Assembly (NCBI GenBank): GCA_029931535.1
Contig: JAQPZY010001548.1
Location: 558,001 to 622,000, forward strand
From: Margaritifera margaritifera
Taxonomy: Eukaryota > Mollusca > Bivalvia > Unionida > Margaritiferidae
Length of the DNA stretch: 64,000 bases
Reading direction: 5' to 3'
The notes under the pieces are model-generated. The model worked only from the letters and a program-made list of their open reading frames with translations. It had not been told where the DNA came from and searched no databases. Each line of letters starts with the position of its first letter. Positions within the stretch are counted from its first letter, which is position 1. Shown here one piece after another: positions 43,640 through 55,829 of the stretch. The position numbers and the translations under genes are program-made.

Positions 43640-46600
43640 TATTTGTACAACTCTAGTTTTACAACAACAACAACAAAAAACTACATTAGGTGCCTCTTAT
43701 GACATGCAGGATAACACACTGGGCCTAGTCTACACCACAAAGCCTGCAGAGGAAAGACCAGAAGATAAACTGATATAATAATGATACACAAAGTCTGCAA
43801 GTTAAACAAACTTGGTAAAGTTGGTGGTAACAAGATTGAGCTGACACTACTGTCTGCAATGTCATGATGCTTCTTCTGTCCCCAACAGGAAAGCCACCAG
43901 TAAAGTATTAAGAAGGCATTTCTGTCTTCATGTTTGTGTGGGTGTGTATGTGTTCACATGCATATCTAAGATAAAACTGAGATACTACCAGAAAACCACA
44001 TGCCATACATGTCATGAAGAAAACATGCCTAGAGGAGGAACTGCAAACACTGGCATAAAAAAAATCAGAGGCATACATTGCACTTTGAACAGGTGAGTCA
44101 CAATTAAAATTCTGATCTAAGTTTATCTGTTAGAAAGATAATGAGAATAAGCACATTTTCAACAGTCTTGCTTCTAGGAAGATTAGGTGCTTAAAATAGA
44201 TTATCATATGAGACTTCATCTTAAAGTATCTGTTCAGAACATTTTGTGCCCTTCTGCGCCTTTTCTCTGAGAGATAGTCACATATAATTGTGAAATAGAA
44301 GATTTTCAATAACACATCTGCACCTTTGCAAAATTCATAATGTATAAGTTTTTTTTTTTTTTAACGTACACATATGAATGTAAAATCTAAGCCAGAATCA
44401 GCTGGTAAGCAATTTTCAGATGGCACATTTATTTATTTTGCAAAGTGTATTGCAACTATGCAGAATTCTGCAATGTCATACCCCAGAATTAAAAGTGAGT
44501 AAACATTTTATGTTACTTATACAACATTATTTGATCTTATAAACTGTCCAAATTTAGTTTTCCACATCAGAGAAATATCCTTTAAAAGAAATAATAATTT
44601 TACCTATAAGCAAAGGAATACTAGAATGATACTGTAAAGCACAACAATTTTCCACAAGGCCATTAAGAGTTTTTTCAAGGACTTTTCAAAGGCTTTTCTA
44701 GGACTTCCAAACATTTTCAAGGGATATTTTTGTCATACAGAATTTCAACCTTCTTAATATTACTTTGTGTACTACCAGTGTTGTGTGTCATTTGATCCAC
44801 CAAATTTTAATGTATTTTATTTATTTATTTATTTAATTATTATGTTTGGAAAATATATACATGTAAATAACAAAATCTCTGAATTTTAAAACTGACATAT
44901 TTTATTCAGCTTGAACATTTGGTATTCCCTTAGATAAATTAAAGGAGTTTTTGGCAAAATTCAATGAAGTTTTTTTGGCAAATTCAAGGATTTTTCAAGA
45001 ATAAACACAGAAAATCAACTCACTCAAGATCTTATCACTCTGAAGCCACATGCCAAATTTGGTTGAAATCTAACAAATTTGGATGAAGTTATCTTGTGGA
45101 AATCAAAGTCATGAGGACAAGCAATTGGGGCCCATAAATCTTCTAAACATGACTAAACCCATAAAAGGCACATGCAAGTCTATAAGACAACATTTATACG
45201 AAACTGTATCAGAATATGTTGAATGGTTCTTGAGCTATGCCTACCCCCCCCCCCTAAATAATCTAGCACAAAACAGATCCTTATGTTTTATATATTGTTA
45301 TGAATTTATAAGTATTTAAATGTAATATAGTTTGCATTGATGTTCTATTAGTTTCAGTACCAAACCACACAAACTGGGATCAGTTTGTTGATTCTGTAAT
45401 ATTTTGGACCAACTTTCTGCTCTCCCACAGCGAAATACACTACTGCTTTAACTACGTGGAAAATTAGTCAAGATTCATCTGATCATATCTAGTTCATTTT
45501 GTTTTTTTTACATGACAAACTATGCAACCCATCCGAGTTAATTCATGCAGATTTTCCTAGGCAGTAGATGATGGTACTAGATTAGACATGGCAGATTCTT
45601 TTGCTTCATGTGTGAAATTGAGTTTCTTCAATATGCTTGCATTTTCTTGTGGACTGAAATAAACTAGATGAAACTAAGCAAATAATCTCGATTTTCGTTC
45701 ATTAATGTACATGGAAAGTGTTATTACTTTGCTGTGTGACTTAAGAGACAGCCTAATAATGTATGTGTGGGTTTTCTTGCTTGGGCTTGGATTTTTCACT
45801 CATAAGTTTTTGCACACTTAATGTAACATTTCTGTATCTTTTTGGACAGAATTTTTTTTTATTTGCCATCTAAAAACATACAGAAAATGGATTTAAACCA
45901 TTTGACATACATAGCATTGTAGCACATGCAAGTTAGCTTTGTCCATGCAGTATGTGAAAATTTTCCATTCAGCAAGAATGAACCAGCAATGACTAGTTCA
46001 GTCTCAATAATTGGGTGAAGTGACTACATGGAGGTTAATTTCATAAATTTATCTTCACCAAATATTTCTTTATTTAGAATGATCAAACTGTAATCTTCTC
46101 TGTTCCATCAAATCTATAATTATCTCTCATTGATGAAGTTTATCGACATTATACACAGATAGTTGCCACTATACAGAGAGAGATTATCATCCATCAAACT
46201 ACAATATGTTACAAATGTTATTTGTAAAGGAGCTCAATATGTGAATACAAGATGTTAAAATACTTTATTTAAGCTTAATCCACTGTTTTTCACATGACCT
46301 GTCATGTGTCCCAAGTTAAATGCAATCTGTTTTGCGAGGCAACAATCAAAAAGAGGGAAAGAGAGATTCGTAGTTACCGGTATATACAATGATGAAAACG
46401 TTGTAAGTGATTCCTGGAAGAGAGTTAAATTTTGCAGGAATAGTTTCAACAAGGTTTATCTCATCAAAATGTACATTCAGAAAAGGCATTTACTTCCAAA
46501 ACTCCATAAAAAGAAATTAGCTCATGTGCATAGAAATCAAAGATATATTATTATGCCCATGGAATTCATGTAGACAAAGAGGGCAAGGAAAAGAAACACA

Positions 46601-46870
46601 AGAATAACTTGTAAATACAATTTGTATGGAACTCCAACTTGCATGTTCAAGGAACAGCATGTATGGCACACAAGGAACATACATGTATTTGAATATTCAG
46701 TTTAAAAGTCCATTGTAACAACACGGAGGGAAGGACAACATATAGGTTGCCCATAATTATTTTTTATTTCTTCTTTCCCATCGCATTCCTGTATTTGTTC
46801 AATGAATTTATCAAGAATTGTGATGTCATTTCAAATGAAGGATATTATGACTAACAAGCAGCACAACAAT
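43640..46870. other. AT-rich intronic DNA with scattered old repeats
   Basis: At 44.66-45.0 kb TTTTCAAGGACTTTTCAAAG and AATTCAAGG motifs recur. At 45.04-45.24 kb there is a block sharing ATCAGAATATGTTGAATGG with 55.50 kb. C-runs are present (for example 45,244). The 89-codon frame at 46,304-46,573 resembles no known protein. No splice-bounded exon found. Confidence 0.45.
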
Positions 46871-46877
46871 CAATATA

Positions 46878-48350
46878 CACCACTCCCTCGATAACTCGTA
46901 CCCGGATAACTCGCGAACCCATTTATAACACGCGGTCAGGCAAGAATCCCATTTTTTTAAACTAGAAAATACAAAAAATTGGCCCCTATTTGTTGAACGT
47001 GAAAAAATTCACAATCAAAATTGGTAAATGAAACCTTGATATATTGCTCGTTTTATCGTCAAAGACAGTGGTTAGTACCCGGAAATTTGAATTAACATAA
47101 TGAAATTCTCAACTTTTAATAAGAAGTCATATATTTTGTTCAATTTTCTTTGCAAACAATATTCTCAGTACACAATAAATAGCACTATTAGACAAAATTT
47201 CAATCAAAGAAAATGTCACTAATGCCTACTGGTGGCAACACGTTAAAAAAAAAATAACAATTCAATAAGTTTTGTCAAGTGAAATTTGTGTTTTAGTTCT
47301 ATCTTTTAATATGGTTTCAGTATCATTATAAATGCAATATGCCCTCATGTATTCAAACATGAAAAATGTCATTAAAGCATCACAGCTATGTCCGTGAGCG
47401 TTTCCATGAGAACCTAATTAAGTGCTGAACACGTATTGATCTCCAACTGGCATAAGTATTTGTTGTGTTGTTATGCTCAATTAACAGCAGCCCTGCTTTG
47501 TATTATCACGTAATTACCTCTTTTGTATCAAATCAAATAAAGGGACTGGAATAAAAGAAAAGTTAAAAGGCATGCAAATTCTACCTGCTTAAGAGCTAGC
47601 AGTCACAGCAATGTCAGGTCAACTCATTTCAATTGATCAATCGAACACTGTTATAAATATTATTATGTAAGTAATATAACTAAACTACCATAAATTAGCC
47701 TACTCATTCACAAATGCGATCAAAGAGAGCAAGGCAACCAACCCAAATGAGTACTTGGATAAGAAGCTTTGTTCCACAGATATGGTTCCATTACAGAGAA
47801 GCGTGTTCTGGAGTTTGTAGTAAAATTTCTAAATTAGCACTCAGAGATTTCCTCAAAGATAAGAAGAAGTTTTACTATTACTTACAATGAAATCAAGGCA
47901 TCCATATTTTATTAATAGAACAATAAATAAATCGAGTTTCGACGTTGACGGTTGTTTCATGAAATAAATGTTCCTAGGTTTTGAAAAAAGGGAATCTTGT
48001 TTTGTTGCGAGTCAACAACAACAACAAAAAACTGACTTAATACACAATGTTTTCACGTACACATGTTGTTGAAACCACTTAGACTTATGTTGTCAACGAT
48101 CTTTCACAGGTTGGGTATCTTGAAAATAAAGGTACTTTACACCAAAAAACCAAACAACTACATTAGAAAAAAGTTCTTTATTGACACTTATTTCCAATGC
48201 AATTATGAAACGAGTGTTCAGCCATTAAATAGCCCCGTTCCCCCCCCCCGTGGTTTTCTTGATGTCCAGAGGGGATGGCATCCCCTTCTTATCTTTTTTT
48301 AGGTCCCTCTGTAACTCGCGCCCTTGCTTATAGTGCATAGGTGAGTAGTC
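46878..48350 (+). mobile_element. Pogo-like non-autonomous element, longer copy
   Basis: It begins CACCACTCCCTCGATAACTC after TA (46,876-46,877), with a second GGATAACTCGCG motif soon after, as seen at pogo/Tigger ends. Homology to the inverted copy at 43,255-42,769 spans both ends. The right end (about 48,310-48,350, GTAACTCGCGCCCTTGC) is not a clean inverted repeat of the left, so the true terminus may be lost. No transposase frame. A pogo-type transposase remnant lies at 57.3 kb. Confidence 0.62.
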
Positions 48351-48670
48351 CTGTTTCCCTGCTATCATCAATGCTGCTGAAAAACAATTTGACCCAAACC
48401 ATATATGCAAGCTTACAAGTGAACCAGTGTACACAGTTTGATAGTGAATGTGGCCTGTGTACTGACAATCTGTTAAAACTGAAGCACTTTCACACTGGTA
48501 TCTTCAATTTAGGAGTTTATAACATCTTTTTTATGTCACTGTAAGTTTGGCTTTCATTAAAATTACAACCATAGGTAGATGGGTGAAGCCTAGTTACCAC
48601 ATATAGACAGGGCATGTACGTAACAAATGAATTATAACTGACATTAATAGAAATTATTTTTCATTGGCTT

Positions 48671-48762
48671 TGCATGTATAAATTAGCATTTTCACCCAGG
48701 TGCTCTTTAAAGAGAAAATAAATCACATGACACAGGTCAAATAAAACCAGCTGTTCACCCTC
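48671..48762 (+). repeat. Left ITR of DIRS copy D
   Basis: Inverted match to about 54,825-54,724, including TATAAATTAGCATTTTCACC, CTTTAAAGAGAAA and AATCACATGA. A 10-15 bp indel separates two blocks. The outer edge could not be extended on this side. Confidence 0.75.
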
Positions 48763-48871
48763 CAAGTGTCATATTTCACTCTGTGCTAGATGAGAGGTTG
48801 TAAATGTATAAAGACTGACATTGAACCAACTGCATGGTTGGTATTTCTCAAGTGTATCTTGTAAATTAAAT

Positions 48872-49033
<162 letters not shown>

Positions 49034-49117
49034 TTTTCATGTTCAAGTAAAACAGTCAACCTTCAAACACTGTTCAGGTCAAGTTTACAAATTTAACACA
49101 GGTTTATTGCTGCCAAC

Positions 49118-52100
49118 ATGAATGATGTCCTGTCACTCACCCCATCTGACTTGGAGATGTCAGACTTCTTGGGGTTCAATATTAATTATATTGGAGCTAA
49201 TGAGGAAGTATCCTCAATGAGGAAAGGAAAGAAAAACCCCAAAACTGTGAAAGGGAAAAAATCAATGCCAAGAAAGGCAAAACAGGCATCTAAGACAAAG
49301 TCCATTGTCATCAAACCAACAAAAACATGCATATAGGATGATAATTCTTCCAAGAATTGTGTTGTGGACAGTCCATCAAATAGCAATGTTGGGTTAGCGA
49401 CCAAGAAAAGGTCAAAAGGGTAGAATTTAATCAACATGAATAAATTAAACCTAGAAAATGTTGCAGCTCTGCATTAATTATTTGGTATTAACCCTATCCA
49501 TGATGACAATCATGACAATAATGCTGTCTCAGATAATAATATTTGGGAAATGGAACAAACATGTTAACTGCTGTCCCAGAGAAGTCCCTACCAAAATCCC
49601 TCACTCCACTTGGAGTTGTCTCAAATATATATCTGGTGTGAAATCTGAATGAAGCCCTGTTTGATACAGGATGTGATGAAAATGCAGTTGCTTCTATACA
49701 TGACACTGATCAGAATTTAATAAATGATACATAGGACTTGCCTAAACTTAAAGTTCTCCAATTAGGGGACAAAAGCTCAGAGTTTCTCTCACTGCTGATT
49801 GACACTGCTGCAACATCACAGTGTATAACTGAGACTGCGTACAAATACAAAATCCCCCAAAACTGCAACAAAATTGGACACACACACACACACACACCCC
49901 ATTAACCCCGATGTCTGGCAAGAACTAAACAAAAGAGAACTGTCTGCTGACAAGAATTTTCAAGACACACAACTAATGGTTGCAGCCACCATTATACCCA
50001 CAGTTAAACTTGCTGCTCTTGTAGCACAAATATCAGTTACCGTATTTACCGTATATCTTGGGACACCGTATATCTTGGGACACCATAAATTAATTTTCAA
50101 AGTAATTTTTATGTGCACTGTAAGTTCTGAGTCTTAAGTTTTGGGACACCTTTTGATCATAATATTGATGCTTAGCTGGTAAAAAAAGTGCACTCAAACT
50201 TATATTTTATTAAATAAATGAAATAAAAACCGCTGTCAGTGTTGTTTGTTTACACTTTTCTTCTTAACTGCAAACTTTTGAAGAAAAAATTTTTATAAAT
50301 CTATGGGCAATATAGGAGACATGTTTGCACTACGTACAAAATACGTGCAAGTCGGAGTAACCCGTACTTGTATTATATTTTGCTTTGCTGTATAAACACT
50401 GTTTGATGCAATAAAAGTTGAGTTGATTTATATTTGCATTTTTCATAAACCAGATCTAATTCCCAAGAAATATTTCCTCAGTTATCTGCCATTGCAAATC
50501 CCTTAGCTTGTAAAGGCAGCCTCACTTTGTTTTCCCAACCCTTTGATCGAGCCGCAAAGTTGATAATTGTTCAGTGCCAAGTAGAGTCCTATATTCAGCT
50601 GACAGAATTTATCTGAACTTCCTGTGATCATGCCGCACAATTGACACCTGTTCAGTTGTGGCAAATCCTTTAATACCAGTACATTTCACAATGTATGCTC
50701 AAAGTGTCACTTACACACCCCGACTGTTCCACTGTTTCAATTTATTTTCAAAATTCCTGTGAATACTGCTAAAAAGAAACCAAAGCTGGCTTCCCTTGGT
50801 CGGCCAACTTTGTATATAAAAAAATCTGCACACTTAAAAGAATCCAAAGTTGGCTTCCAGGATCTGCTTGCTTTGTAATAAAATAAATTTTGTATTTGAT
50901 ATCCTACTGATAAGTTGAAACAATGAGTTTATTGCTCACTACCAGCTGTGTTTATTCACCACCCGGTCTTCTACTGTTTGCCATCTGTAATCATAACTAA
51001 TACAAACAGGCATTGATGTCTGCAGGGTAAATAGTATACACAGCATTAATTGTCTTTAAGAATACGTTCTGTATCCCATGCTAACGAAAATATTGTCATT
51101 TGCTCTCATGGTGAATGTATTTCCTAATAATGATTTTTATTTATGAAATATTGTTATATTGTTAACCTGGATATAATACACTCTTGGTTATTTTGTACCA
51201 TACACATGGTCATGCGTGAATTGCTGGTGCCTTCAAGCAATCAGTTGTTATTTCTCTGCCACTCTCTTTCTATTGTTTGTGATTTTGCTGGATCCAATAT
51301 TTAGTTTGATAATATACCAGTATTCAAACTTCTGAAGACAACCAAACACGATTCGTTTATCTATATTCACGTCAATAAAACAATGTGTCAATGTTGTTAC
51401 CTGACATAAGCGATACACACAAACGGTACTTTACATTACCGGACCATGTGGTGTTAGTGGATACGTTAGTGATAGTGGATACAATTGTGTCTTTTATACA
51501 TAAATTGCTTATGAAGAACAAAAAAAGAAGAATAAATGAGAACAGTACAAGGTTAGTTTCTTTCAGTTTATTATCAAATAAACGTTTAATTTACCTACCT
51601 TATTATAACATGAAGTGCTGGGGGGGGGGAGAGGGCGGCAAAATTCAACACAATTTGTTTCGGTTCTTAAGTTTTGGGACATATGATCTAGTTGAAAAAA
51701 AGTTTAGCCATAACTTATGGGACAGGAAAAAAATCATTTATTTTATATTGTTCCAAGATATACGGTAAATACGGTACTCCTGAGATTAAGGACTGCATTT
51801 CTGAAGCAATTACCCTAATGGGCCAAGTGCGGTACAACATTTCTCTCTGCAGATGGTATATGGTGAGGCCTCACATGAAAAGAAGTATTTCAGTCTGTGC
51901 AATATAAACACCTCCATCTCCTCTTTTCTTTTTGGCAATGATGTGGTCCAAGAAAAAAAAAGAAATCTGAGACTGGGCTTCACCTAAGGCGAGATGATTA
52001 TGCTTTTAATTTCAATGGCTGAGGAAGGAGCTACACTAGAGGGTGCTGCATCATGTCATACTGGGGCAGTGGGTCCAACAGATTCCACCCATGTAATAAC

Positions 52101-52150
52101 CTCAAGCAATATGGCCACATGAATGCAACTTGTGGCAGGGGAAAAATGCA
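49118..52150 (+). pseudogene. DIRS ORF1 (gag-like) of copy D, split by a TIR element
   Basis: The first frame (49,118-49,336) starts MNDVLSLTPSDLEMSDFLGF and becomes Lys-rich. Further on, broken frames give SSEFLSLLIDTAATSQCITE, NPDVWQELNKRELSADKNFQ and TQLMVAATIIPTVKLAAL (to 50,037). After the insertion the protein resumes as PEIKDCISEAITLMGQVRYN (51,780 onward) and ends with a Gly/Asn-rich part near 52.1 kb. The NP(D/E)VW ... Q-x-x-Q pattern is what I recall from capsid-like ORF1 of mollusc DIRS elements. A short CA repeat at 49,878-49,898 interrupts one frame. Confidence 0.7.
50040..51774. mobile_element. 1.74 kb DNA transposon with 22 bp TIRs and TA target duplication
   Basis: The ends CCGTATTTACCGTATATCTT (plus two more bases) at 50,040-50,061 and 51,753-51,774 are perfect inverted copies. 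TA flanks both sides (50,038-50,039 and 51,775-51,776). Just inside the left end the phrase TATCTTGGGACACC is repeated, and CTTAAGTTTTGGGACA occurs near both ends. The longest internal frame (51,385-51,768, 127 codons) has no transposase motif, so it is non-autonomous or badly decayed. TA duplication points to the Tc1/mariner/pogo class. It interrupts ORF1 of DIRS copy D. Confidence 0.8.
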
Positions 52151-52239
52151 GATGCCTCAACAGGTAAACAATCAACAAAACTGACAGGTAAATTCATGCA
52201 TCGTGAAAATAAGTAAATGTCTTGGGGCATGGAAGTTGC

Positions 52240-53040
52240 TGATATCTGACAATTGGATTTTACAAACTGTAGATGGTAACAAGATTGAATTTGACAACAT
52301 TCCATATCAAAGCAGACTACCACATGACATCAAATTTTCTGATGAACAAAAGATTCATTATTGATCTTAACACTTCCGAGCCCTGTAACATCAACATCAT
52401 TTACGACACACCAAAGTGACTGGTATTACCGAAAAGGAGAAAGATGTAGTTCTGCAATGACACCAAATAATGTAGACTTTCTAAAAAGTATAACAGAAAA
52501 AACTATTTTTGAGACCCAATTTGTTTTAGGTCGAAAAGTGCCAGTTTCAGAAACAGAGTTTGTTTCTGGACTTTAGACTTTTTGGCCTTAGATCTAAAGC
52601 AGACTAGCCTGAACTGCACACAGACAGATGAACCTTTGCAAAAAGTAGGATAAGTTTGAAATTTGGAATAAAAAGGGGTGAGGACACGCAAATTGTAAGT
52701 CCAATACCCCCAAAAAAATTTTTTAAAATTTTTTTCCCTTTTTGCACATGCACCGGGAAAACAGACAATTGAAAATGTCTCTTATTCACCTGAGCATCCA
52801 GCTAAAGGAAAATCTCTTGGAAACAGATGTGTTTTGATGCATTCTGAAGTAACCATCAAAATGCGTTTCCTACCCCCATTTCAGGCGAAAATGAATTGAA
52901 TCTCCAGTAGTTAATGACCAAATAGGAAAAATTATGAATAAGATCATGAGTCACAAAGCTGATAAAGCACTTATGATAATTCCATATTGGCCATTTTAGC
53001 CTTGGTTTCCTTTACTTATGGCTTGTATTGTTGATATTCC
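52240..53040 (+). pseudogene. DIRS RT start and RT/RNase H bridge with internal deletion (copy D)
   Basis: At 52,241-52,350 one frame reads DNWILQTVDGNKIEFDNIPY, then RLPHDIKFSDEQKI, the region just before the polymerase fingers in DIRS. The polymerase core is absent. By 52,915-53,040 the frames read QIGKIMNKIMSHKADKALMI, then IPYWPF and WFPLLMACIVDIPARLP, which follow RNase H in this family. About 1.5 kb of RT/RNase H coding is therefore missing; the 52.36-52.8 kb filler is unassigned. Confidence 0.65.
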
Positions 53041-54600
53041 TGCCAGGCTCCCTTGACACAAGAACCTGCTCATACTACCTCTTTCCTGAGAGATTCATCC
53101 TCTGAAGGAAAAGATGAAGCTGATAGGTGTGGTTGTATCGGGACAAACCTCCAAAGTAAAAGACTTCATAACAAAGCTAGTGAACCAATCTGCAATTCCT
53201 GGGAAAAGGTACACAAATGCAGTATGACCTTGTATGGAGGAGATGGAACATTTGGTGTTCTGTCAGGAAATACAATCCCTATAGTGCATCTGAAGAAATA
53301 ATTGTAGCATACTTGAGTAGTGCTGTACAAACTCTACAATTACTAGATCAGAACTGGTGTTCTAAACCACTTTTAAATACAAAGTTTATGAGAGGTATTT
53401 TCATTATCCTCCTCAAGTAAAATATGCTCTCACTTGGGATGTTGGACGAGTGCTCAAATATTTAAGTAATTTGTTTCCTCTACAGAATGTAGATTTTAAG
53501 TTGCTGTCATTTAAAACAGTAGCTCTCTTAGCACTTTCCATAGCAGCAAGGGCACAAACATTGATTACTATGAATATTCATAACATGTGTATATCAAGTG
53601 TTACGGAATTATATCTAATTTTTCTTTTAATAATGGTATAGTTTATTAGTTTATGATCTCTGTTCTTAGTCTAACAGCTGTTGTCTTGCCGTGAGTACAC
53701 ATACGGTAAATTGGATCAATATTTCACTGAAGCGTTGGTCATGTCACATGATCCAGCGCGTGAGAGTTGAACTTCAGACCTAGATTCTATGATTCAGTTA
53801 ATAGTCAATACTTTGTTCATTGATAATAATGTCGGTGTAGAGGTACTTTAAGCGGTGGAATTATCAGAAACATTTCTAGAACTTGTGTTATTCCATATTC
53901 ACAAGGACTATTTGGAATTTATAACACTTGGATATAACTGATTCTTATTAACACATCAGTACAGTGAAGGTTTCATTTGGAACCTACTTCATTCGAATAT
54001 TTGAATTAACTTCTTGATCAGTGAACTTTAGAACAATTTAATTCTTTCACTTTGATTGTTTGTTGAAATATTTTAATATTTTAGGAAATTTAATATTTGT
54101 ATTTAAATCTTGAAAGCTAGTTTGAGTCTTTTCTTTTGTTACATTACCCCTAGTCGTAACACAAGCAAGGATATTAAATTTCATTTTTCCACTCTACTTA
54201 AAACTTCCAGACAAGGGAAGAGTTTTTGCTTAAAAATTCCTCTTTTTCCAGAGGAAAGAGTTTGCCCTATGCACACACTTTTACATTACCTCAATAGAAC
54301 TTGTAGTCTTAGAAAATGTGATCAGTTCATTGTGTTCTTCCATACTTTTGAAGCAGTTACAAGTAGCACATTAGCAAGGTGAATGAAAGCAGTGCAACAA
54401 CTGTCAGACCTTGATATCCAGTATTTTTAATTTCATTCATATCATTCAGCTTCAACATCTGCTGCCCATAGGGGACGTTGTTCCTTTCAGGAAAATCTTA
54501 GAACAGCAGATTGGACCTCAGCCAAGAATTTTCACAAATTCTACTTCCGAGATATAAATTCAAATAAGATTTTTGAACAAGCAGTTTTAAACACTAAATA
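53040..54600 (+). pseudogene. DIRS tyrosine recombinase of copy D, split by a solo LTR
   Basis: Segments in order: WDVGRVLKYLSNLFPLQNVD, then LALSIAARAQTLITMNI with the first catalytic Arg, [LTR], KFHFSTLLKTSRQGKSFCLK, HTLLHYLNRTCSLRK, TSSTLARWMKAVQQLS, a stop-containing block with HSYHSAST where the family usually has HSTRSAS (second catalytic Arg replaced by His), and TADWTSAKNFHKFYFRDI with the nucleophilic Tyr. Removing the LTR and one copy of CAAG restores the reading frame across the junction. At least one essential residue is gone and several stops are present. Confidence 0.82.
53599..54161 (+). mobile_element. Solo LTR (family 1, 563 bp, internally shortened)
   Basis: It starts TGTTACGGAATTAT and ends CCCTAGTCGTAACA, matching both ends and most of the body of the LTR at 11,332-12,254 (for example ACATTACCCCTAGTCGTAAC and CATTCACAAGGACTATTTGG type blocks). 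About 350 bp of the longer copy are missing. The 4 bp direct repeat CAAG flanks it at 53,595-53,598 and 54,162-54,165. Confidence 0.87.
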
Positions 54601-54686
54601 ACTGTGTTGAATTTTAGCATTTTTGTTGTCTTTCTTTAAAAGTGCTAAATTTTACATACAAAGCCGACAGCTTACAAAAAACAATG

Positions 54687-54895
54687 GGTCCCCATCCAAG
54701 CACACTTTAGTTGTGATGGATGGGTAAACAGCTCATTTAATGTGACCTGTATCATGTGATTTTGTTTCTCTTTAAAGAGTGCCTCTCAAGCAAGCACCTG
54801 GGTGAAAATGCTAATTTATACATGCTCAGCCTCCGACTTACTCCAATAATCTCCCCCATCCATCTCATCTAAAGTATGTTTGGATGGGGTCCATT
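54687..54895 (+). repeat. ICR-like segment and right ITR of DIRS copy D
   Basis: 54,691-54,723 (CCCATCCAAGCACACTTTAG onward) is inverted relative to 54,852-54,890 (ending GTTTGGATGGGG), bracketing the ITR proper. This repeats the ITR plus complementary-region layout seen in copy C. The ITR body at 54,724-54,825 matches the left ITR. Confidence 0.68.
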
Positions 54896-55700
54896 ATCAC
54901 TCAAACAAAATTGTATAATCAGTAATCATGGTTACCTAAACTATGGACTTTTGTGAGCACATCATCATGACAGAAGGAAGGTGCTGGCAAACCAATGAAC
55001 TTTGATATGATACCATGTTATAAATGACAAAAGCTTCTGAAATCTATCTCTCACTGAATCTAAATACAACATGTTTAGGCTAAAGCTGATGTCACAAATT
55101 TTCATGAGTGTAAACACGTCTAAATAAGATCTGTGCTGCTGTTACGCACAATATTTTGTGAACTAGTGGCGGCTCACTGGTGTTAGTCTGGGTGGAGCTA
55201 ACTCGAGCACCATCAGTTATTGATTTAGCTTAAAATAAAAATCCATTGGTTGATTTTGTTGGTGTTTCGATACTGGGCATTTCAAAGTGCTTGTGTTAGG
55301 AAAGGAGAAATTCCAAGTAAACTGAAAAATACAGTACGTGTAAGGGATGCATAGCTATGCTGGTTACAAGCAACATCCCATGTGAAGATATGAAGCTGAT
55401 AGTCAAGAGCAATAATGGTGTTAAAAAAGAAGCTGTAAGACGAAATCCATGAAAGATTTATCTTGGTCTATGAGATGATGTCAACACCAAATTACATCAG
55501 AATATGTTGAATGGTTCCTGAGCTATGCTGGTTACAAGTATCTGCTGTAGTGGCAATGTAATAGGTATTTCACCTACCAAATGGCATCCAATTATGTGTA
55601 AGGGTTGCAGAGCTACGTTGATCACAAGAAGTGTGAATGGATGGACAAACTTCCCGCATCTCTGTGTGGGGTCCCTAATCATAATTTGCAGCAATTACTT
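54896..55700. other. Intronic DNA with old repeat blocks
   Basis: Two related blocks, around GTGTAAGGGATGCATAGCTA (55,339) and GTGTAAGGGTTGCAGAGCTA (55,597), suggest diverged tandem units of about 255 bp. ATCAGAATATGTTGAATGG at 55,497 is shared with 45,208. No coding signal. Confidence 0.45.
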
Positions 55701-55713
55701 GTCTTTGATCCAC

Positions 55714-55821
55714 CTTGCTTCTTCTTGCTTATCTTTTGGTCTGTTGTGGGATGGATTACTACTACTGGAGTTTTCACCTTTGCTCTGGAGACATTTCTCT
55801 TTGATGGCATCTTTGCAATAT
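55714..55821 (-). CDS. Candidate host exon, 108 nt
   Basis: The minus strand has acceptor TTTATCTATAG before 55,821 and donor CAAG followed by GTGGAT after 55,714. An alternative donor 15 nt further (ACAA followed by GTAATT) keeps the same phase. The frame is open, enters and leaves in phase 1, and encodes a basic stretch with AKMPSKRNVSRAKVKTPVVV and ISKKKQ. Phases match the 60.6-60.9 kb exon upstream and the 41.6 kb exon downstream. Family not recognised. Confidence 0.5.
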
Positions 55822-55829
55822 CTATAGAT

